Shown piece after piece: positions 34,153 to 42,269 of a DNA stretch of 64,000 nt. The notes under the pieces were generated by a model. It worked only from the letters and a program-made list of their open reading frames with translations. It was not told the origin of the DNA and ran no database searches. A program made the position numbers and the translations under genes. Source of the DNA: UBA3478 sp038134285 (GTDB lineage Bacteria > Bacteroidota > Bacteroidia > Flavobacteriales > Flavobacteriaceae). The stretch spans positions 127,655-191,654 of the forward strand of contig JAYPUW010000005.1 of the NCBI GenBank assembly GCA_038134285.1. The letters run 5' to 3'. Position 1 is the first letter of the stretch. Every line of letters begins with the position of its first letter.

Positions 34153-36036
34153 CTAATAAAGCACTCGGAATTTTATGGTATTAGGAATCGCCTTAAGGGC
34201 CGAAACCACTTCAGGATTGTAAGCCTTATTCACATCAGAAATCACGTAACCTACCGCAGGATCGGTAGATAAATACTGCCCTACCAAGTTCAATTGGTAT
34301 GAGGCCAAAACTTTATTGATTTCAGCCATTACTCCAGGGACATTTCGGTGTATATGCAGAAATCGATGTCGATCTTTCTGTTGGGGCAATCGAATGGTTG
34401 GGAAGTTTACCGCGTCTTCTGTTGTTCCTGAATTGATATATCCTAAAATCTTTTTTGGAACAAAATCCGCAATATCCTTTTGAGCCTCAATCGTCGATCC
34501 CCCAACATGTGGTGTGAGAATCACATTCGGAATCCCTTGAAGCGGGGTAATAAAGTCACCATTTTCTTTTGGTTCAACGGGGAAGACATCTACTGCCGCG
34601 CCAGCAATATGACCAGATTTAAGATGTTTTGCCAAGGCATCTATATCCACAACAAATCCTCTAGATAGATTGACGAGAATGGCCCCCGGCTTCATCAGAG
34701 ACAACTCTCTATCACCTATGAGGTTCTTGTTTTGGGAATTATCATCCACGTGTAAAGAAACCACATCACTTTGCCGCAACAACTCGTCTAAGTCGTTGAA
34801 TTTTTGTGCATTTCCTATAGCCAATGCATCTTGAATATCGTAATAGCAAACACGCATTCCCATTGCTTCCGCAAGAATTGAAAGTTGCTTACCGATATTA
34901 CCATACCCTATAATACCTAACGTCTTTCCTCTAACTTCTTTAGAACCAGAGGCTGTTTTATTCCATACTCCCTGGTGCATTTCAGAAGAACGTTCAAACA
35001 CACTGCGCATCAGCATAATAACCTGACCTATGGCTAGTTCAACCACCGAACGAGTATTGCTGAATGGCGCATTGAACACCACAACCCCTTTATTCTTGCA
35101 TGCTTCAAGATCAATCTGAGTAGTGCCGATACAGAAAGCAGCTACCACTAATAATTTATCCGCTGCCTCTAAAACTCCTTTGGTTACCTTGGTTTTTGAA
35201 CGTATTCCGAGCACATGAATGCCTTTAATGCGTTCAATGAGTTCATCTTCATTTAAACTGGTACTTACTAACTCTACGGCATATCCATCACTTTCTAGAC
35301 GCAATAAAGCATCGTGATGAATATTTTCGAGAAGTAACATCTTAATACGGTTCTTTGGATAGGATATGTTTCTTGGCAAATCGTTTATAAACAAAAATTC
35401 ATCTAAATTTTCAGCAATATGATCGGCGTTTTTCATCGCCTTTTCGCGTTTTACGTTCTCTGTGTAAGCAAAGAATCGGTCTGCAATACCTGCCTCTCTC
35501 ATGACGTAATCTGAATACCCGTCACCAATTACCTGAACTTCTCCAGAGAGGTTCATGTTTTTTAAACAACTGATTTTACCATTATGAGAAGACAGCACAT
35601 TTGCCGTGTCAAATCCAATTATATAGCCGTCATCATCAAAAACAAAAGTGTTGGCATAAACTCGATCCGCTTCGATATGAAACTGCTTTACAATGGGAAT
35701 AATAAATTCTTTAAAACCACAAGAGACAATATAAATCTGATCTTTATACTTTTCAAAAAATTGCTGATTTCGCACAAAAGAGTCACTAATTTTTTCGCTT
35801 AATTCCCCAATTAATTGCTCGAGCTGCGAACGATGAGCTCGCATTAACTTGATTCTGCGCTCTAGTGATTCTGTAAAGGAGATTTCTCCGTCAATACCTT
35901 GATTTGTAATTTCTTGAATTTGAGCTACAATCTGATCTTTGTTTGGATTGTCAGCTAAAGCGATCTCGGCTAAGATATCAAGGGCTTCTACCCTTGTTAT
36001 CGTGCTGTCGAAGTCAAAAACGTAAGAATTAGCCAC
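34153..36036 (-). CDS. Fused phosphoserine phosphatase-like / phosphoglycerate dehydrogenase
   Basis: One chain carrying the first and third enzymes of serine synthesis. Residues 1-215 form an HAD phosphatase of the SerB type with DFDST at 8-12, Ser105 (SCGF), Lys154 and GDGYSD at 171-176. Residues from about 232 form a SerA-type dehydrogenase with the NAD loop GYGNIG at 377-382, catalytic Arg459 (NLSRG), Glu488 (DVFPVEP) and His510 (TPHVGGST), then a C-terminal ACT domain (about 555-627) that in SerA binds serine. All key residues are intact in both halves. Start is GTG at 36036: no in-frame ATG exists and a perfect promoter lies just upstream. SerC is not in the window. Confidence 0.9.
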   Translation of the reverse strand: MANSYVFDFDSTITRVEALDILAEIALADNPNKDQIVAQIQEITNQGIDGEISFTESLERRIKLMRAHRSQLEQLIGELSEKISDSFVRNQQFFEKYKDQIYIVSCGFKEFIIPIVKQFHIEADRVYANTFVFDDDGYIIGFDTANVLSSHNGKISCLKNMNLSGEVQVIGDGYSDYVMREAGIADRFFAYTENVKREKAMKNADHIAENLDEFLFINDLPRNISYPKNRIKMLLLENIHHDALLRLESDGYAVELVSTSLNEDELIERIKGIHVLGIRSKTKVTKGVLEAADKLLVVAAFCIGTTQIDLEACKNKGVVVFNAPFSNTRSVVELAIGQVIMLMRSVFERSSEMHQGVWNKTASGSKEVRGKTLGIIGYGNIGKQLSILAEAMGMRVCYYDIQDALAIGNAQKFNDLDELLRQSDVVSLHVDDNSQNKNLIGDRELSLMKPGAILVNLSRGFVVDIDALAKHLKSGHIAGAAVDVFPVEPKENGDFITPLQGIPNVILTPHVGGSTIEAQKDIADFVPKKILGYINSGTTEDAVNFPTIRLPQQKDRHRFLHIHRNVPGVMAEINKVLASYQLNLVGQYLSTDPAVGYVISDVNKAYNPEVVSALKAIPNTIKFRVLY

Positions 36037-36060
36037 GAATAACGTTTGATGATTGATAGA

Positions 36061-36068
36061 CAAATGTA
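36061..36068 (-). promoter_or_regulatory. Promoter -7 element of the SerB-SerA fusion
   Basis: Minus strand TACATTTG matches TAnnTTTG exactly and ends 25 bases before the GTG start at 36036. It lies inside the longer open frame (to 36114) and so supports the internal GTG. The upstream side is very A/T-rich and lacks TTG at the right distance. Confidence 0.55.
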
Positions 36069-36119
36069 GGCTTATTTTAATTTTTAATATTGTAGAAAAT
36101 AAAGGCACCCACACTAGTT

Positions 36120-36716
36120 ATGAATCATTTATACGCTGATCATCTGCTTTTTGCAACACATAACCAAGCGAAGGTGAGCGAGCTCTCTCGTCTTATTTCA
36201 CCCTCAAAAAAAATAGTTTCTCTCGACGAACTAGGGTATGACCAAGAAATTCCTGAAATAGGAGATACGCTTGAAGAAAACGCCTTACAAAAAGCCAAAA
36301 CCATTTTCGACATCTTTAAAATACCCTGTTTCTCTGATGATAGCGGTCTATTCATAGAAGCCTTAGATGGAGAACCTGGGGTGCATTCTGCCTATTACAG
36401 TGGAAAGAGAGATTACTGCATAAACAATAAGCTGGTACTTGATAAGTTATCCGGAATCACCAACCGTAAAGCCTACTTTAAAACCATTATTTGCTTGATC
36501 GAGCCTGACGGAAAAACAATGTATTTTGAAGGTGTCGTAAAAGGAAGTATAGCAAGAGATAGCCTTGGAGAAAACGGTTTTGGCTACGATCCTATCTTTA
36601 TTCCTGAAGGGCACACTAAAACCTTTGGCGAACTTAGCGTTGATATTAAAAAAGCGCTTAGTCACAGAGCGCGGGCAACAGAAAAACTCATAAACTATTT
36701 AAGAGCTAAAGAATAG
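36120..36716 (+). CDS. rdgB: Non-canonical purine NTP pyrophosphatase (RdgB/HAM1)
   Basis: Removes dITP, XTP and related nucleotides from the pool to prevent their incorporation. The 198-residue protein shows the opening FATHNQAKVSEL, the metal site DDSGLFIEALDGEPGVHSAYYSG and the C-terminal LSHRARA with GFGYDPIFIPEGHTKTFGEL before it. Length is normal. It is divergent from the serine-pathway fusion, with 83 bases between the start codons. Confidence 0.95.
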   Translation: MNHLYADHLLFATHNQAKVSELSRLISPSKKIVSLDELGYDQEIPEIGDTLEENALQKAKTIFDIFKIPCFSDDSGLFIEALDGEPGVHSAYYSGKRDYCINNKLVLDKLSGITNRKAYFKTIICLIEPDGKTMYFEGVVKGSIARDSLGENGFGYDPIFIPEGHTKTFGELSVDIKKALSHRARATEKLINYLRAKE

Positions 36717-36741
36717 TTTATAGCATAGAACAAGAATAGTC

Positions 36742-36749
36742 TACCTTTG
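36742..36749 (+). promoter_or_regulatory. DEAD-box helicase promoter, -7 element
   Basis: TACCTTTG, an exact TAnnTTTG match, ends 17 bases before the ATG at 36767. No TTG in the 17-23 base window upstream. Confidence 0.55.
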
Positions 36750-36766
36750 CAGCGAAATTCAACCTA

Positions 36767-38476
36767 ATGCAATCATTCAAGTCCCTAGGACTATCTGCCC
36801 CTCTGCTTCAAGCAATTGAACAACTGGGCTTCACTGACCCCACTGAAATTCAAAAAAAAGCAATTCCGGCACTTTTAGAGCAAGAAACCGACATGGTTGC
36901 TCTTGCACAAACGGGAACCGGAAAAACGGCGGCCTTTGGTTTTCCTCTATTGCAAAAAATACAGCCCAAAGAACATAAGGTTCAAGGGCTTATCATAGCA
37001 CCTACACGCGAATTATGCCTTCAAATTACTCAAGAGCTAAAGAAATATGCTTCTGAGCTGAACCGGGTTTCGGTTGTGGCGGTCTACGGTGGTGCAAGCA
37101 TTAGAGAGCAAGCAGATCAAATTAAGAGAGGGGCTCATATTGTAGTCGCAACTCCTGGAAGATTAATCGATTTAATTGAGCGCAGAATGCTTTCGATTGA
37201 TGCGATTGATTACTGTGTCTTAGATGAAGCTGATGAGATGCTAAACATGGGGTTCTATCAAGACATTAAAAGCATCTTAAGCCACACCCCAAAAACAAAG
37301 CAAACATGGCTTTTCTCAGCAACTATGCCTAAAGAAGTGGCTGAGATTGCTAAAGAATTTATGCGTAACCCCATTGAAATCACGGTGGGTACGAAAAATG
37401 AGGGGACCAATTCAGTCAGTCACTTCTACTTTCAAGTTACTTCACGCACCCGTTACCAAGTCTTGAAGCGCCTTGTTGACAGTGATCCTGAATTGTTTTC
37501 AGTAGTTTTTTGTAGAACAAAAATTGAAACTCAGAAAATCGCTGAACGTCTCATTGAAGACGGATATAATGCAGGAGCCCTTCACGGTGACCTTAGCCAA
37601 AACCAACGCGACCTGGTAATGGCGGGCTTTAGAAAACGGCAATTACAAATCCTAATTGCTACCGATGTGGCCGCAAGAGGCATAGACGTTGATGACATTA
37701 CTCATGTCATTCACTATCAAATGCCGGATGATCCTGAAACCTACAATCACCGAAGCGGACGCACGGGAAGAGCGGGTAAAACGGGCTATTCGTATTGTCT
37801 TACTACCTCTAGCGATCGTCAAAAGATTAGTGCCTTTCAAAAAAGACTAAAGCAACCGTTCTCAGAAGGAAATGTTCCGAGCGTTGAAGAAATCATTCAA
37901 AATCAACTTCATAAACACGCTCAAAAGCTAGCCGAAATTGAGGTCCATGAACAACTAGATATTTATTTACCAGAGCTTCAGAAATCCCTGAAGAAACTTA
38001 GTAAAGATGATCTCATAAAAAAAGTGTTCAGTGAGGTTTTTAACAGACTCCAGAAATACTATCAAAATTCAAACGGCACACTTAGCCCTGCTTCCGAAGA
38101 TTCATTCACAAAAGAAAAAAGCTTTCAGAATGAAGTGCGTTTCTTTATCAATCTTGGTGAACGCGACGGATTCGATTGGAGATCACTTAAAGATTTTCTT
38201 CGTGAAGAACTAAGTCTAGATAAGGACGACTTGTTCAAGGTCGATGTGCTGAAGAATTTTTCTTTCTTCAATGTAGAAACAGCCATTAGTGAACGCGTAT
38301 TAGGCCTGCTTCCAGGAAAGCCCTTCGGTTCTCATAAAATCAATGTAGAAATCACGCAAGACAGCGGAAATAATAAAAAACAAAAAAATGGCCGAAAAGG
38401 AACCAAAAGCTCAAGAAATTTCAGTCATCCAAGTAAAAAAACGCGTTCTAAAAAACCAAGGAAAGGATTTTACTAA
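36767..38476 (+). CDS. DEAD-box RNA helicase, DeaD/CsdA type
   Basis: ATP-dependent RNA helicase likely acting in ribosome assembly and cold-adapted RNA turnover. The 569-residue protein carries the Q motif (FTDPTEIQKKAIP), motif I AQTGTGKT (47-54), Ia PTRELCL, II DEAD (near 151), III SAT and VI HRSGRTGRAGKTG. The C-terminal third includes a DbpA-like RNA-binding fold (around RFFINLGERDGFDWRSLKDF) and ends in a strongly basic tail rich in Lys, Arg and Ser. Such a tail points to extra, non-specific RNA contact. Confidence 0.93.
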   Translation: MQSFKSLGLSAPLLQAIEQLGFTDPTEIQKKAIPALLEQETDMVALAQTGTGKTAAFGFPLLQKIQPKEHKVQGLIIAPTRELCLQITQELKKYASELNRVSVVAVYGGASIREQADQIKRGAHIVVATPGRLIDLIERRMLSIDAIDYCVLDEADEMLNMGFYQDIKSILSHTPKTKQTWLFSATMPKEVAEIAKEFMRNPIEITVGTKNEGTNSVSHFYFQVTSRTRYQVLKRLVDSDPELFSVVFCRTKIETQKIAERLIEDGYNAGALHGDLSQNQRDLVMAGFRKRQLQILIATDVAARGIDVDDITHVIHYQMPDDPETYNHRSGRTGRAGKTGYSYCLTTSSDRQKISAFQKRLKQPFSEGNVPSVEEIIQNQLHKHAQKLAEIEVHEQLDIYLPELQKSLKKLSKDDLIKKVFSEVFNRLQKYYQNSNGTLSPASEDSFTKEKSFQNEVRFFINLGERDGFDWRSLKDFLREELSLDKDDLFKVDVLKNFSFFNVETAISERVLGLLPGKPFGSHKINVEITQDSGNNKKQKNGRKGTKSSRNFSHPSKKTRSKKPRKGFY

Positions 38477-38525
38477 GCTTTAGAGGCTATATTCTTATCG
38501 CTCTTTCGTAATTTTCTAAAAATTA

Positions 38526-39308
38526 TTGAATGTGATCACACCTAAAGCGCTCCTGACTTTTTTCATTTTCTTTTTGACCCTTGGAGTGTGGGCACAAAAC
38601 AAAGCAAGTTTTACAAAGCAACTTAAGGCTAAGGTAGTGAGCGCCACCAATAGCTTACCTCTAGAGAGTGTTCATATTATTAATCTTCAATCCATCGTCG
38701 GAACGATAACCGACCAAGAAGGAGCTTTTGAGATTCCAGTACAAGTCGGTGACACGCTATACGTCACATATCTTGGATATAAATCTGAAAAGATCAGAGT
38801 AAATAATGACCTTTTAAATATCGAAGGATCCACTATCGCCTTAACCGAATTAGCGTATGCATTAGAAGAAGTCGTGGTACGTCCTTACCAGTTAACCGGT
38901 TTTCTTGAAATCGATATCAAATACCTACCCATAAGCACTGCGTTTCAGTACAGTATTTCAGGACTTAATAAAAGTTATGAGGCTAGAAATAGTAGATCAA
39001 GGGGAACACAAAAAGTAATAAGCGGTCTTTTGAATCCATTAGAAACCATTGGCTCACTATTTGCCAAGAAGGCACCACAGCTAAGAAAACTACCTAATAT
39101 CAAACAAGACGAGAGTATCCGGTCGTTACTCACAACAAAATTTGACCGAGAAACACTAACAGCGCTATTGCAAATTGATAGTTCTGAAATCGAACGCATG
39201 CTAAATCAGTGTAATTATTCGGAGGGTTTCATCCAATCCGCGAATGATTTGCAAATTCTAGATGCATTGAATTTGTGCTATGAAGAGTACAAAGTCTTGA
39301 ATCGTTAA
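38526..39308 (+). CDS. Exported protein with CarboxypepD_reg-like domain
   Basis: A 260-residue protein with a signal peptide (to about VWAQ, residue 24) followed by a beta-sandwich domain of the kind found at the N-terminus of TonB-dependent receptors: KVVSATNSLPLESVHIINLQ, then GTITDQEGAFEIPVQVGDTLYVTYLGYKS. The rest (from about 120) is not a barrel and resembles nothing I know; no receptor gene is next to it. The start is TTG at 38526 or GTG at 38532, as no in-frame ATG is available. It lies 49 bases after the helicase gene. Confidence 0.75.
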   Translation: MNVITPKALLTFFIFFLTLGVWAQNKASFTKQLKAKVVSATNSLPLESVHIINLQSIVGTITDQEGAFEIPVQVGDTLYVTYLGYKSEKIRVNNDLLNIEGSTIALTELAYALEEVVVRPYQLTGFLEIDIKYLPISTAFQYSISGLNKSYEARNSRSRGTQKVISGLLNPLETIGSLFAKKAPQLRKLPNIKQDESIRSLLTTKFDRETLTALLQIDSSEIERMLNQCNYSEGFIQSANDLQILDALNLCYEEYKVLNR

Positions 39309-39342
39309 GAAGACAACTCCTTTTCAGCTCAGGTTTTATGAA

Positions 39343-39350
39343 TACCTTTG
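39343..39350 (+). promoter_or_regulatory. purB promoter, -7 element
   Basis: TACCTTTG matches TAnnTTTG exactly and ends 15 bases before the ATG at 39366. It overlaps the earlier in-frame start at 39348 and so supports the later one. Confidence 0.55.
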
Positions 39351-39365
39351 TTTTTTGAATCTACC

Positions 39366-40709
39366 ATGAATCTAAACGAATTAACGGCAGTTTCGCCCAT
39401 CGACGGCAGATACCGAAGTAAACTCAAAGAACTAGCACCCTATTTTTCAGAAATTGCACTCATACGCTATCGCATTTGGGTTGAAGTTGAATACTTCATC
39501 TTCCTCAACGAAACCGGATTAAATCCGCTTTCACCTCTCAGCACTGCGCAAATTGATGGACTTAGAGCTCTTTACCTCAACTTTACTGAAGAAGACGCAA
39601 TAGAAGTAAAGACCATCGAAAAAACCACAAATCACGATGTAAAGGCAGTCGAGTATTTCATTAAAAAACACATAGACGCGCTTGGTTTAAGCGCGATCAA
39701 AGAATTTATTCATTTCGGCCTAACCTCGCAAGACATCAATAATACAGCGATACCCCTTTCTCTTAAAAATGCCATGGAGCAATCCATACTTCCGGCCTTT
39801 CGTCAGTTAATAGAAGAACTCAAGGTTAGAGTAGCAGAATGGGACGACATCGCTATGCTTGCTAGAACCCATGGACAACCAGCTTCCCCTACCCGTTTAG
39901 GGAAAGAAATAGCGGTTTTTGTAGTACGACTTGAAGAACAACTTAACGGTCTATTGAATCAGAAGTATGCAGGCAAATTTGGAGGAGCTACTGGTAATTT
40001 TAATGCACATGCTGTGGCCTATCCAGGGAATGACTGGAAAAGCTTCGCTAAAACTTTTGTAGAAGACCGTTTAGGATTGGATTATAGTTTTCCTACCACC
40101 CAAATCGAGCACTATGATCATCTAGCCGCTTTATTTGATGGTCTAAAGCGCCTAAATACAATTCTAATTGACTTTTCTCGAGACGTATGGGCATATGTGT
40201 CTCTCGATTATTTTAAACAGAAAATCAAGGCAGGAGAAGTAGGTTCGTCAGCGATGCCTCACAAAGTGAATCCGATTGACTTTGAAAATGCCGAAGGAAA
40301 TTTAGGCATTGCCAATGCACTCTTCGAACATTTAGCAGCAAAGCTCCCTATTTCACGTCTTCAAAGAGACTTGACTGACAGCACAGTGTTAAGAAATATC
40401 GGAGTTCCAATAGCTCATACCCTTATAGCTTTAAAATCAATCGAAAAAGGTCTCGGAAAGCTTTTGGTCAATAAGGAAAAGATTAGCATGGATCTTTCTA
40501 ACAATTGGGCTGTCGTAGCTGAGGCTATTCAAACTGTTTTGAGACGAGAAGGGTACCCTAATCCCTACGAAGCTCTTAAAGCATTAACGCGAACCAACGA
40601 AGTGATCACAGAGGCTTCAATAACAGAATTCATCACTCAACTCAATGTAACTGAAACAGTGAAAGCCGAACTACGGGGAATTACTCCTTTCAACTACACG
40701 GGAATTTAG
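39366..40709 (+). CDS. purB: Adenylosuccinate lyase
   Basis: Cleaves fumarate from SAICAR and from adenylosuccinate in purine synthesis. The 447-residue protein begins NELTAVSPIDGRYRSK, has the catalytic-loop signature SSAMPHKVNPIDFENAEGN near 285-303 with its mobile serine, and the conserved His in TSQDINNTA and ARTHGQPASPT. It belongs to the shorter E. coli-like PurB branch. The start ATG at 39366 fits both the family and the promoter. Its stop overlaps that of the convergent DUF4252 gene by four bases. Confidence 0.96.
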   Translation: MNLNELTAVSPIDGRYRSKLKELAPYFSEIALIRYRIWVEVEYFIFLNETGLNPLSPLSTAQIDGLRALYLNFTEEDAIEVKTIEKTTNHDVKAVEYFIKKHIDALGLSAIKEFIHFGLTSQDINNTAIPLSLKNAMEQSILPAFRQLIEELKVRVAEWDDIAMLARTHGQPASPTRLGKEIAVFVVRLEEQLNGLLNQKYAGKFGGATGNFNAHAVAYPGNDWKSFAKTFVEDRLGLDYSFPTTQIEHYDHLAALFDGLKRLNTILIDFSRDVWAYVSLDYFKQKIKAGEVGSSAMPHKVNPIDFENAEGNLGIANALFEHLAAKLPISRLQRDLTDSTVLRNIGVPIAHTLIALKSIEKGLGKLLVNKEKISMDLSNNWAVVAEAIQTVLRREGYPNPYEALKALTRTNEVITEASITEFITQLNVTETVKAELRGITPFNYTGI

Positions 40710-41254
40710 TCCTGTTTGCGGTTTAACTCTCCTAATTCTTCTGGAAGGTTCAACTTAGAAGCAAGTAAGCCTATTTTCTCCATTTCTAGATCTCCCGTGA
40801 TCGAAAGCAGAACCGTTTCAAAATTGCGTCCGTTGATATTGACATTCTTAAGTTCGGTTACGAGCATTAGTAATTCTTTAATACGATCGCCTTTACCCGA
40901 ATCAGCATAAAAATATACCTGCGACTCATCATCCTCTACAATCATAAGCTCCATCAGTTTCTTAGAACTCACATAAGAGAAGGCGTCTTCTTTAAGGGAT
41001 TCTGCAGTAGTGTTGTCTGAAGTGGTCAACACCCTTAAACTGCTAATTTCTTTCGCTAAATCGACAAATGCCTGAGCATCTGGATCGTTAATAACTAGTT
41101 GCATGTTCGCAAAGAGTTTAAACATACTCTCAGAAATAACAACTGATGTGACTTCTTTTTGACGTGCGTATTTATCAAAAAGTGATTGAGCAGAAAGGCC
41201 TTGTAGGCTCACAGCCATAAGTACTAAGGCAATTTTAATCGTTTGAATTTTCAT
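40706..41254 (-). CDS. DUF4252 family exported protein
   Basis: A 182-residue protein with a clear signal peptide (about 1-22, LQGLSA/QS). I recognise the DUF4252 family pattern: FANMQLVINDPDAQAFVDLAKEISSLRVLTT, then VYFYADSGKGDRIKELLMLV and a C-terminal VLLSITGDLEMEKIGLLASKL. Function unknown. It follows the anti-sigma-like gene by five bases, as last gene of a sigma-factor cassette, a place where DUF4252 genes are commonly found in Bacteroidota. Confidence 0.85.
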   Translation of the reverse strand: MKIQTIKIALVLMAVSLQGLSAQSLFDKYARQKEVTSVVISESMFKLFANMQLVINDPDAQAFVDLAKEISSLRVLTTSDNTTAESLKEDAFSYVSSKKLMELMIVEDDESQVYFYADSGKGDRIKELLMLVTELKNVNINGRNFETVLLSITGDLEMEKIGLLASKLNLPEELGELNRKQD

Positions 41255-41259
41255 AGGTT

Positions 41260-41697
41260 TTATTTTAAAATTTTCTGTACAGTTTGATCCATATAATCTA
41301 GGTACACTAATTGCTCTTGAGCTTGTTTTAATTGCTTTGAAATGAGTTCGAAGGCCTTCTTCGTTTCAATATAGGCCTCTTGCATTTTTCTCTCTTGATA
41401 CTCTTCTTGAAGACGATACACTCCAAAGGATGTTACAATGAGCAAAGCAAATGAAGCTGCGATACGCATCCACGAGATAACCGAAGAAAGTCTTGTGCTA
41501 GGCTCTTCAAGGCTTACTTTAAGCTGTTGCTCATTTTGGGTATACATGAAAACGTCCCTAGCCCATTCCCATTCAGGGTCGATAGGTCTTCCTGCGTCTC
41601 TAAAATAGCGCCGCAATAGCATTTCTTCTTCTAGACTTGTTTGACCATCTAGATATTTTTCCAGTAAGGCCTGTATTGCATTATGACTCGTTTTCAT
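41260..41697 (-). CDS. Single-pass membrane protein, probable anti-sigma factor
   Basis: A 145-residue protein. The N-terminal 60 residues (LEKYLDGQTSLEEEMLLRRYF, ending in a WEWARDVF segment) look like the cytoplasmic part of Bacteroidota anti-sigma proteins. One membrane segment follows (about 72-92, RIAASFALLIVTSFGVYRL), then a coiled-coil-like outer part rich in Glu, Lys and Gln. It overlaps the sigma-factor gene by 17 bases. I infer the anti-sigma role from topology and position; no zinc motif (HxxxCxxC) is present. Confidence 0.68.
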   Translation of the reverse strand: MKTSHNAIQALLEKYLDGQTSLEEEMLLRRYFRDAGRPIDPEWEWARDVFMYTQNEQQLKVSLEEPSTRLSSVISWMRIAASFALLIVTSFGVYRLQEEYQERKMQEAYIETKKAFELISKQLKQAQEQLVYLDYMDQTVQKILK

Positions 41698-42196
41698 TCT
41701 CGCCTAAAATTTGAGTTCTTATTGCTTTTCTAGCGCGCGAGAGCGTGACGCGAACCGCACTAGCATTCATGTCCATTATACTTTCAATTTCTTCAAAATC
41801 GTATCCTTCAACATCTCTCAACTGCCACACTAAACGCTGTTTCTTTGGCAAGTGTTGAACAGCATCATTTACCTTTTGCAAGCGCTGTGAACTGCTGAAG
41901 GTCTTATCTAACTCTTCTTCTTTTGAAACCAAGTCTTCTAGACTCGCCTCCTCTATTCTTAAAAAGCCATCCTGCTTTGACTTTAAACGGTCTATACTCT
42001 GGTTCTTAACCATTGTAATCGCGTAGGCCTCAATACTCTTCGCTTGCTCAGCGATCTCTTTGCGTTCTAGAATCTTTACCATTACATCCTGAACACAGTC
42101 TTGAGATTCTTCATGAGATACCAGTATTCTTTTCGCAACCCTGTAAAGTCGCGATTGTATCGATTGCAATTGATCAATAACTTTATGTTGGTTCAT
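41681..42196 (-). CDS. ECF-type RNA polymerase sigma factor
   Basis: A 171-residue sigma-70 family factor of the extracytoplasmic-function group. Region 2 reads LYRVAKRILVSHEESQDCVQDVMVKILE with core-binding and -10 contacts; region 4 is LPKKQRLVWQLRDVEGYDFEEIESIMDMNASAVRVTLSRARKAIR, a complete helix-turn-helix. The ATG at 42196 is preferred to a start at 42211. It leads the sigma/anti-sigma/DUF4252 cassette and is divergent from the S41 protease over 73 bases, so the protease could be a target (inference). Confidence 0.93.
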   Translation of the reverse strand: MNQHKVIDQLQSIQSRLYRVAKRILVSHEESQDCVQDVMVKILERKEIAEQAKSIEAYAITMVKNQSIDRLKSKQDGFLRIEEASLEDLVSKEEELDKTFSSSQRLQKVNDAVQHLPKKQRLVWQLRDVEGYDFEEIESIMDMNASAVRVTLSRARKAIRTQILGENENES

Positions 42197-42244
42197 TAAA
42201 ATAGTTCTCAAGAATCACCCTTTAAATCTAGGACGGAAACAGCT

Positions 42245-42252
42245 TAAATTTG
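42245..42252 (+). promoter_or_regulatory. S41 protease promoter, -7 element
   Basis: TAAATTTG, an exact TAnnTTTG match, ends 17 bases before the ATG at 42270. It is the housekeeping type, so the gene need not depend on the adjacent ECF sigma factor. Confidence 0.5.
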
Positions 42253-42269
42253 TTACATTAGATAAAGCT

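Noticed and set aside
36037..36114. Longer start of the serine fusion at GTG 36114
   Set aside because: The extra 26 residues are hydrophobic and basic with no family counterpart, and the promoter -7 box at 36061-36068 lies inside this stretch.
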